From positions 10,105,981 to 10,169,980 of the forward strand of contig NC_060111.1 in assembly GCF_021155765.1 (NCBI RefSeq): DNA of 64,000 nucleotides, in the 5' to 3' direction. Shown here one piece after another: positions 56,000-64,000 of this stretch. The position numbers and the translations under genes are program-made. Origin of the DNA: Diprion similis. Taxonomy: Eukaryota > Arthropoda > Insecta > Hymenoptera > Diprionidae. How positions within the stretch are numbered: the first letter of the stretch is position 1; every line of letters starts with the position of its first letter. The notes beneath the pieces were generated by a model. The model saw only the letters and a list, made by a program, of their open reading frames with translations, made no database searches and was not told the origin of the DNA.

Positions 56000-58010
56000 C
56001 TTTTTTCTAGTATTGGTTGTTTTCTATTTTTTGTCTTCAACAATGACTGCTACAAGAATATAATGAGAAATGTATTTGAAGCGTAAATAACGTCATCACT
56101 TTTAAAGTAAGGTTTACTATGTCTATTATCTTTCCTAATTTCACTCGGCACTTGCCACTGGGGTAGCCTTCACCACCCAAAGCTTGGCCACTGGGACAGC
56201 ATACTTTGTCGCAACCCAAAATCTATACGCGGGGTTTTTAAATTAGGACCAAGTTATTTTTGTGAAGAGTACTCAATTCATTTCATATTTTCTTAGCAAT
56301 AAGTCCAACATTTTTTATTAACAAAATAAACGAAAACATGCTGGAATCTTTATTCAAAGTACAGCATTCTCAACAGAAACCTTATACCTGGTGAAAAAAG
56401 TAAAAAATCATGTCCCTGCAGTATAAAAAAATACTTGGACCCTTGAAAAAAAATTAATATTGCTTTTCCATGAAAAAATTTGCAATAAAAATGTCAAAAG
56501 TATCTGTTGAGGGAAAAAAATGAATTTTATAATATGAATATTCGAAGGGAATCCAAAATATCTATGATAGTATCTAGAAGTAATCTTGACCTCAATTATG
56601 CATGAATGAAGGATCTTGGAAATGTAGGTCATTAATCGAGTAATTTTAATTTTGTCTCAACGTTTCGACCCTACTATGGGTCATCCTCCGGAGGTTTATT
56701 AGTTTCTATTAACAAATAATGGACAAATTTCTAACATGCTGTTATAAGGAGACCATGTAGGCCAAAAATATTATAAATAAAGAAAGATACAATGAATATT
56801 TTTTACTAAACTAAGAAGCGTTCAAGAAGGGTTTGACATAATATATGTTTTCCCTTGTTTTTGAAGATACAAAAGATATCAACATCACACGAACAAATAA
56901 CGTGCATGCCCATTGGTAAACACCAGAACAGACATCTATGATAGTGTTCGGTTACTAAGTCGTGTTCAGGTACTGGTACCACTTCCTTGTATCAGTTGAA
57001 CGAAAATCTTAACTGTGAGACCTTTCTAGTAGCAAGCAGCCACTCACATGAATAACTTCAAGTATCTTCGCAGCCACCTGTGACATACTAAACCACCTCA
57101 TATTTGGCATATCGAGTTGAAATGAAAAAGATTCTAAAGAATGCTGATAGATTAGAAAACAATTTTGTAAAAGAAAATAAAAATAAAAATGCTAGATCCA
57201 ATTTTTTCCTTGCGTTATTTCTTACCAGAATCAGTTATTCATTAAGAACGAAATCCTGTCATCAGTTGCTATTGAGCAGTCGTTACATTAGCTAATAACA
57301 TAGTAACCCATGTCATTTCATTCATAGATGATCATAGTTATGAAGCCTCGCCTTGAGCTTTGATTGCAGAACATATTTTATCGTTAGCTTCAAGTTTACT
57401 TTGGGTTCGTCGTTGACAGCAGAGTTCTCAATCTCACAATATCTGAACATAATCTACATATTCCGAAATATCTACATAATCTATATACCTCCGGAACTTC
57501 CACGAGTTAACCTGTTAAACAATTAAACAAAAACATTTTATATTATTATGTAGCATATACAATTTCTCTAATATGTCTGATATTATAAACCGATGATACG
57601 ATACAATAAGATTCAATCATAACCTACATTCGAGAGTCCTTGCCTCTCGGAATTGGAGCGATCGTTTAATTTCGAGAAATCGTCAATCATAAAAATGACC
57701 GCAGGTAGTGAGTTATTCTAATCCGATTTCCGTCAACGTGGCAAAACAATTGTAACACCTCCAACAATATCAATGACTAAGTAACAGGTGAAGCGGTCAT
57801 TGTTTACTAAAATTATTCTCTATCAACAAGTAGAATGAAAAATATGATTGAGTATAGAATAAAAAATATTAATGAGTGGAGTGAAGAATATTTTTCGTTT
57901 ATAATGACTGCTCCATCCGTTACTTTCCACTACTCTAACAATATCGGAAGAGACAAACTAATTCACACTCTATAGTAAGTCTTATACAATCGCGGGGCTG
58001 CAGACTACGC
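56000..58010. other. No gene recognised
   Basis: AT-rich. A GTCTCAACGTTTCGACCC string near 56653, followed by GGGTCATCCTC, resembles conserved ends of some insect retroposons, but nothing else supports one. Open frames are short and lack domains. Confidence 0.45.
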
Positions 58011-58012
58011 TT

Positions 58013-58154
58013 TAAGGTGCCTTTTCATACGCGTCAATTGACACTGATTTCGAACGTCAAACCAATAATCTATCCATAATTTGTAAACCATCAACTGTTC
58101 TCAACTGACGTTCGAAATCAGCGTCTATTGACGCGTATGAAAAGGCACCTTTAA
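58013..58154. mobile_element. Palindromic MITE of about 140 bp
   Basis: AAGGTGCCTTTTCATACGCG at the left is matched by CGCGTATGAAAAGGCACCTT at the right. The match continues inward to GAACGTCA/TGACGTTC with few mismatches. It is flanked by TTA on both sides. The long near-perfect arms suggest a young or conserved element. Confidence 0.9.
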
Positions 58155-58259
58155 ACTGTCAAGTAGGATACGCATGAAGAAAGTTGTGACGTCACACAAA
58201 TCGCTGCATGTGCGCAAACACTTGACAAATTTCGAACCGCGTACTATTTTCAATAATTA

Positions 58260-58900
58260 ATGACTATTGTTAGATAAATTATGATTCAGTATTAATATTT
58301 GTCTAGGATTGCCGAAATACATTTTTATCTTCTCATAGTCCATTGGCGCGTATTTGTCTTATTTTTTTACTGAACTCTGGATTTTCCGCTTCCGGTTCTT
58401 TCTACTGCTTGCCACGATGACGAGAGATGTCGTGTGAACGCGAATAATTATAAAAAATACAATTCACTTTATTTATTTAATTAATTATTATTGATAAATA
58501 AATTAGGATTCAGTATTAATATTTGTCTAGGATTGCCAAATACATGTTTATTTTCTCATAGTCCACTGGCGCGTATTCGTCTTCTTTTTTTACTCAGCTC
58601 TGTATTTTCCGCTTTCGGTTCTTTCTACTGCTTGCCACGATGACGAGAAATTGGAGAAATATCGTGTGAACGCGAATAGTTATAAAAAATACTATTCACT
58701 TTATGTATCTAATTAATTACTTTTGATAGATAAATTAGGATTCAGTATTAATATTTGTCCAAGATTGCCAAATATATGTTTATTTTCTCATAGTCCAATG
58801 GCGCGTATTCGTCTTCTTTTTTTACTCAGCTCTGTATTTTCCGCTTCCGGTTCTCTTTGCTACTCGCCACGATGACGAAAAGACGTGTGAACGCAAATAA
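58260..58900. repeat. Triplicated 5' region of the gene that follows
   Basis: A unit of about 224-232 bp starting near GATTCAGTATTAATATTTGTC is present at 58283, 58507 and 58739. Each copy ends with a start-like CCACGATGACGA followed by a CGTGTGAACGC-like coding start. Only the third copy leads into the full open frame at 58870. Copies carry small indels that shift the frame in the first two. Confidence 0.88.
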
Positions 58901-59092
58901 TTTTAAAAAAACTTTGTCTGCGAGACCCAGCAATTGGAAGAAACGTTCTGAAACGTTTATATTAGTGATTTTTTCTGGAGGATCGTATGGCGTTTATCAA
59001 TCGAAGAATATCTCCGTAACTCGGAAGAATGAGTGCACAGTGCGATGCAGTGGTGGGAGGTTCGAAGCAAAAATTTTAGCTTCTAGTGGTAA
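58870..59092 (+). CDS. First coding exon of the tyrosine-recombinase-associated gene
   Basis: It encodes MTKRRVNANNFKKTLS, then a compact segment with RSETFILVIFSGGSYG and CSGGRFEAKILAS. It ends at a GTAAGT donor after 59092. The small beta-rich segment resembles N-terminal domains seen in other insect transposon-linked proteins, but I cannot name it. The likely next exon starts at 60639 (AATTCAG acceptor), joined in phase. The intron contains a fold-back element. Confidence 0.6.
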
Positions 59093-59261
59093 GTACAGCA
59101 AGTCAATATACCTATATATAATTTAACCATAGCATGCCAAAGTTCAGTCTGAAAGAATAATACGTTGTGACTCTTCGGATGGTTTTATTCCTTCATTTCA
59201 ACTTTTTCAGGAATACTCGTGCGGTTATTAGTTTTTATTCTAACTTCAATGAATTTTACAC

Positions 59262-60172
59262 TGTTGCGAGCCATCACCATTTTTAATTTTGACGTAACTT
59301 TGGTACTTTGTAAAACTATCAGATATATGAGTCCATTTATCTTTTGTTTCCCTATATCACTTATACCGTTCCAGAGGTATACATCCGCAAACAGAAGAAA
59401 GCGGCTACTGTTAGAATTCTGAAAAAAAAAATACTGGAAATACAATGGGTAAAACACTAGCATTTTAGGACCACAATGACGTGGTAATCAAAAAATAAGA
59501 ATAACACTCTGTTAAATCAGAGGCATTTCAAGACCTTGCCGGAAGTGGTATCCTTATCAGTTCTGGTGAATTTTTGATTTTAGTTGACTGCGTACTTCCA
59601 TAATTATATTTTTGTTGTTCCAAGTCAAGTCTGCAGTATGTAATGAAATGAATAATACTGTGAATGCAAATATACGTTTCAGTTCATACTGTGTATTGTT
59701 AACTCATCGATGCTGAGCAGATTTGAAATATAATCGTATCTCGCGACCAGTACGTTTATTCGATATTAAACAGTTATCAAAAATTCACCAGAACTGATAA
59801 AGAATAACCACTTCCGTCAAGGTCTCAAAATGTCTGTATTTCAACAACAGAGTGTTTTTCCTATTTTTTTCCAAAAAATCTAAGTAGCCGCACCTAGACA
59901 ACATATCGCACCTACTGTATTAAATAATTCATAATGTTCTAACTAATGAACATATCATTTTCGTTGGGGTCTTAAAATCTTCGTAATTGGATATAGTATT
60001 CTCTCTGATTTTTTTAAGAATTCTGAAAGTAGACGCTTTTTTATGTTTGAAGATGTATACCTCGGGAACGATAAGTGATATCGGGAAACAAACGAAAAAT
60101 GGACTCTTGTGTCTAATAGTACTACAAGGTATCAAAGTTACGTCAAAATTGAAAATGGTGACGATCCAGGCA
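59262..60172. mobile_element. Fold-back element in the intron
   Basis: TTTTAATTTTGACGTAACTTTG on the left pairs with CAAAGTTACGTCAAAATT on the right. Further inward, TTATCAGTTCTGGTGAATTTTTGA pairs with TCAAAAATTCACCAGAACTGAT. The arms are about 300-400 bp. No ORF. Confidence 0.85.
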
Positions 60173-60630
60173 TAGGTGAAAACGCATGAACACTCCATGC
60201 ACATAATTTTTTCGTTACGTGTCCCAAAAAAGAATGTTTACATTTTCGCATACGTTGAATTTGAAATGAAAATAAATAAAATATTTAAAAAATAACTTCT
60301 TGAGGGATATGGACTATTTCTTTTTCACTTGAAGAAAATTATTGGCCAATGAATAGCTGTATAAATAGTCGTAGGATTGACTGTACGAAATATCCTTGAA
60401 TCGTTCATATGACTATTCGCACAAATATTTTGCCAAACGTTTGTACGAATAACTGGGAAAAATATCATTATAAAAAAATTGTTACGAAAATCTATGTATC
60501 GATAAAAATTATTGAATGAACTTTCTATATTTCTTAAAATGAATTGAACAATACTGAATCACGATATCATCTCAAAATCTTCATGCAATAACTTTTTTTC
60601 ATGAAAAATATTCCTAATAACTCTCGGTTT
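60173..60630. other. Intronic AT-rich sequence
   Basis: No feature beyond AT-rich intron-like sequence leading to the acceptor at 60636-60638. Confidence 0.5.
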
Positions 60631-60638
60631 TAATTCAG

Positions 60639-61830
60639 ATGATAAGGATCATCTAAAAGAAATCAAACAGAAGTTGGATGCCCGTTTGATGACAATGAGC
60701 CAGGTTCCGAAACGCAGTTCAAACATCTACAGGCCTTTGTATCAAACTATGTGGCAGCCAATGCTGTAGAAAAAAATGTAAATCTGGATTATCATCCAGA
60801 TATTCTTCCAGAAATGGAAATGAACCTGTCGTCCATGAAAGATGTGAACCGCAATATATGTGAACAAGGGATAGTTCTCAACGTATCATCAACATATAAT
60901 GAAGCAGCACTACCTAGATTTGAAACTGGACTTACAAAACCATTGGACTATATCTCTGATAAATCAGAAATCCAAACTGGTAAGACCAACTACTCTAATT
61001 CTAATTCAATACCTGATATATCAAAAAAACAAAATAAGTGTACTACTCAACCCAAATTCTAAATGAAACTTAGGGCAGAACCTTTTCACTCTACAGAAAT
61101 CAAACTTGCTGAACCAGACGTAACTGACTGCGTAAACCATATAGAGATTATCCAGAGCATGAACCAACTACAACCTAACCTGCCAGTTAATCAGTCGCAC
61201 AGTATAAATGAGGTTTGTACATCGAGTGAACATGTAAATATGGATGGTGATCCAGATTCTCTTGAAGAAATAGATATGATCATATCTGTGAAAGATGTGA
61301 ACCACAATACATGTGAACAAGGCGGGACGGCTCCCAATCCACCATCAACATATGATGAAACAGCGCTACTTGAACTTCAAACTGGACTCACAAAACCATT
61401 GGACTATATCTCTGATAGATCAGAAATCCAAACTGATGAGACCAACTACTCAAATCCTAACGCAATACCTAATGTATCTGAAACCCAAAATGAGTGTACT
61501 AGTCAACCCAAATTTCAAACTCAACTTGGTGCAGAGCCTTCTAACTCCCAAGAAATTCAATTTGCTGAAACAGACTGCATCAACCCTACAAAGATCATCC
61601 AGAGCATGAACCAACTACAATCTGACGTGTCAGTTAGTCAGTCGCATAACATTAATGAGGTTTGTACATCGAGTGAACCCTCTATCACTGTTGGAAATGA
61701 TAATCCTATTTGGACACAATTTGATGCACTCCCGTATGATAATATGAACGAATTGATGACATCTAGGAGTGAGGTCTTAATACCAAGAGAAGACATGAAC
61801 GATATTGTAGAAATAGAGAATAGATACTAA
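60639..61830 (+). pseudogene. Acidic/Asn-rich repeat exon of the same gene, broken
   Basis: After the acceptor the frame opens with DDKDHLKEIKQKLDARLM. A frame change near 60690 is needed to reach the long repeat frame (60751-61830). That frame contains two diverged copies of a unit of about 150 residues with MKDVN/VKDVN, CEQG, GLTKPLDYISD, SEIQT, IIQSMNQLQ and NEVCTSSE. A TAA at 61060-61062 stands where the second copy has a Gln codon. The low-complexity acidic composition suggests a disordered linker. Stop and shift may be real decay or sequencing error. Confidence 0.55.
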
Positions 61831-61855
61831 TCTCACGAGACTAATATTACAAACG

Positions 61856-62332
61856 ATGGATTATTCAATTTCAAATGAAAATATGAATGAAAATACAAAA
61901 GATGATTCGCAAGATCCCATAAACAGTATATCAACAGAACAAATAGAACACGTAGAAGCTACAGTTTGTAATGAAATTCCCAACAGCGATGATGATGTCG
62001 AATCACAGAGTGATGAAGGTTCAGAATACAACCCCGAGGACCAGTATAATGAGCAAGATTCCTCGGATGTGGCTGATAGTGACGACAATCCTGATGACTC
62101 TGAAGCCTATGCTCCAAACCAGAGTGCAAATATGAATGGAAGTAAAAATCAATCAACAGATCGATCATGCAATTTATCATCGATATCAAACGTTCCGGGC
62201 ACGTCAGCCTGTGATGATACCGGTATGATTGTTAAACCATCAACGGGGCCAAAAGGAACTGGAAAGTTATATTTTTGTTTTTATGTCGCAAAAAATATCG
62301 AAAATTGCACGACATTTAGAATCAGTGCATAA
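61856..62332 (+). CDS. Acidic linker and truncated C2H2-like finger, frameshifted
   Basis: An open frame of 158 codons rich in Asp, Ser, Glu and Asn (SDDDVESQSDEGSEYN, DSDDNPDDSE) ends with KGTGKLYFCFY. The second zinc ligand and the His pair are found in the next frame (ARHLESVHKDE). One missing base near 62284-62288 therefore splits a C2H2-type finger between two frames. It should be read together with the recombinase frame that follows. Confidence 0.55.
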   Translation: MDYSISNENMNENTKDDSQDPINSISTEQIEHVEATVCNEIPNSDDDVESQSDEGSEYNPEDQYNEQDSSDVADSDDNPDDSEAYAPNQSANMNGSKNQSTDRSCNLSSISNVPGTSACDDTGMIVKPSTGPKGTGKLYFCFYVAKNIENCTTFRISA

Positions 62333-64000
62333 AGATGAAGCAGAAGTAAAAAAATTTGCCATGCTACCTAAAAAAACTGCTGAGCGTGCTACAATAATAA
62401 AAAATTTAAGAGATAAAGGTAATTACATACACAATAAAAATTCGGACTTCAATCAAGGAGAGCTCATACCATGTAGACGACCACAGAAAAAAATGAACGA
62501 AAACGCTCAACATTTTGTGCCATGCCCCAACTGCAGAGGATTCTACGCGAAAAGTAATGTCAGACATCACTACAAATATTGCGCTGGTGGTTCTCGTGCA
62601 AACAGTAGATCTATTCTAGTGGCGGCTCGTAAGATGCTTGGCCGCATTGATCCAGCAGCATCCGTAAAATTGAGGAAAAAAGTTCTTCCTATGATGAGGG
62701 AAGATGAAATCGTACGCCTCATACGATACGATCATCTTCTCACCTTGTATGGGAATAAAATGTGCAGGAAAATTAAGAAACAACATCAGTATAGCATGAT
62801 AAGAGCAAATTTGAGATTACAAGGCCGATTCTTGACTGATTTGAAAAAAATTAATCCTGAGATCACTGAGTTTGCTTCACTGTATGATCAAAAATTTTAT
62901 GACGCTGTTATTTCATCCATTAATAATGTTGCAGAATTTGATGAGGAGACGGAAGTATATGAGAAACCAAGTTTAGCTTCAGGTATCGGTACGTGTATAA
63001 AAAAAATTGGAGCCATTCTGGAAACCGAATGCATCAAGCAGCATAAGGCCGAAAAGAAAAGGAATACTGCTGATTTTCTGAAATTGTTTAATGAAGACTT
63101 TGGCTGCAGTGTCGGTAGGACAGTTACTGAATCTCAAATCAAACATAGACGTCAAAAAACAGTTAATCTCCCAGAGACTGATGATATTGTAAGACTCAAT
63201 AATTTCTTGAATAAAAAAAGGGAAGCTGCTTATCAAAGCCTGCAGAAGAAATTCACATACGAAACTTGGCTATCTTTAGCTCAAGCAACATTAATCCTCA
63301 TACAAGTGTTCAATCGACGAAGAGCAGGCGAAATCGAAAGAGTCACCATAGACGATTTCAACTGCCGTAAAGGTGCCGATGAAATCGATAAACATTCATT
63401 GTCATCACTGCCCATCGAAGAACAGAAGGCTGCTAGAAAATATGTTAGACTCACTATTTGTGGAAAACTGAATAGAACAGTGCCAGTCCTCCTGAGCACA
63501 GAAATAGTCCAAAGTGTCCTGACTATTATTCAATATCAAGGTCTAGCAAAAGTGCCTGACAACAATCCATATATATTTGGCCTTCCCGGCACCACGGACC
63601 CCAACAGGCATGTTCATCTGAGAGCCTGTAATCTAATGCGGAAGTTTGCTGAGGAATCTTCCGCAGTGAATACAAAAGCTCTGCGTGGTACAACTCTGCG
63701 AAAACATGTTGCAACTAAGTGTGCATCAATGGATTTATCAGAAAATGATATATGTGATGTGGCAAACTTCATGGGACACCACGAAAACATCCATAAGAAC
63801 ATTTACAGGCAACCTGTAATAAATCGAGATATTATCAGGATGTCTCAGGTTTTGGAACAGGCAGTAGGTACAAGCAATGCCAAGTCAGAAACCAGAGACT
63901 GCATCAAAGAATATGTTATGGATATGATGAACTCTGAATCGACTCTCCATGATGCGCCAGATAGTGCTGATGATCTGGATGACAGTCTTGAAAAGCAGAA
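62289..64000 (+). CDS. Crypton-like tyrosine recombinase, partial at window end
   Basis: The frame is open without a stop from 62289 to the window end (about 570 codons); the first ATG is at 62361. It has a second zinc-finger-like block CPNCRGFYAKSNVRHHYKYC (about 62521-62580), a helical region, and then a tyrosine recombinase core: Arg in FNRRRAGEIERV (about 63310), TTLRKHVAT (about 63690, the second Arg with adjacent His), MGHH (about 63770) and Tyr in KNIYRQ (about 63804). The order R...R/H...GHH...Y is the recombinase catalytic signature, and the fingers plus this core fit eukaryotic Crypton-type recombinases or genes domesticated from them (inference). Such enzymes cut and rejoin DNA through a covalent tyrosine link. 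Conservation of the long frame contrasts with the decay upstream. The 3' end is outside the window. Confidence 0.75.

Noticed and set aside
56653..56700. Possible retroposon end (GTCTCAACGTTTCGACCC)
   Set aside because: No adjoining reverse transcriptase, tail or target duplication was visible.

Overview
This window is a eukaryotic, AT-rich, intron-bearing, repeat-dense piece of nuclear DNA, almost certainly from an arthropod and most likely an insect. The evidence is insect-type Copia and Gypsy polyproteins, a hAT transposase with GT-AG introns, THAP and pipsqueak DNA-binding domains, a Polinton-type DNA polymerase and a chuvirus-like envelope gene. The species cannot be named from the sequence. 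No rRNA, convincing tRNA, CRISPR array or bacterial operon is visible, and no ordinary housekeeping gene was recognised.

Layout. 0.5-2.7 kb: a broken transposase-like gene. 2.9-4.9 kb: two fold-back elements. 5.33-8.55 kb: a complete but dead hAT element with a perfect 8-bp target duplication. 9.5-10.5 kb: a diverged tandem array of about 140 bp carrying paired inverted 8-mers. 11.32-12.25 kb: a non-autonomous hAT-like element. 12.41-26.16 kb: a nest. A DNA transposon with long terminal inverted repeats carries a protein with a FEN/XPG-like acidic signature. Its ORF is split by a young Copia (13.08-17.99, intact gag-pol) and by an older Copia (18.39-25.19). The older Copia is itself split by a TA-flanked element that holds a solo LTR.

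26.7-37.9 kb: a third Copia on the plus strand, split by about 8.5 kb of DNA containing two minus-strand gene-like modules made of very short, phase-matched exons, plus a 60-bp minisatellite and another solo LTR. 37.9-40.4 kb: a decayed protein-primed-type DNA polymerase B. 40.8-48.06 kb: a 281-bp satellite interrupted by a Gypsy element. 48.06-52.2 kb: the 3' part of an env-bearing retroelement. 52.2-53.05 kb: TA microsatellite with multiple truncated copies of a neighbouring ORF. 54.5-56 kb: a THAP-domain gene and a pipsqueak-HTH relic. 58.2-64 kb: a gene with a triplicated 5' end, an acidic repeat region, a frameshifted zinc finger and a Crypton-like tyrosine recombinase domain running off the window.

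Most genes belong to separate mobile elements and do not form a pathway. The candidates most worth following as undescribed systems are the micro-exon modules at 29.1-31.3 and 34.5-36.7 kb, the FEN-like transposon protein, and the multi-part tyrosine recombinase gene at the right edge.
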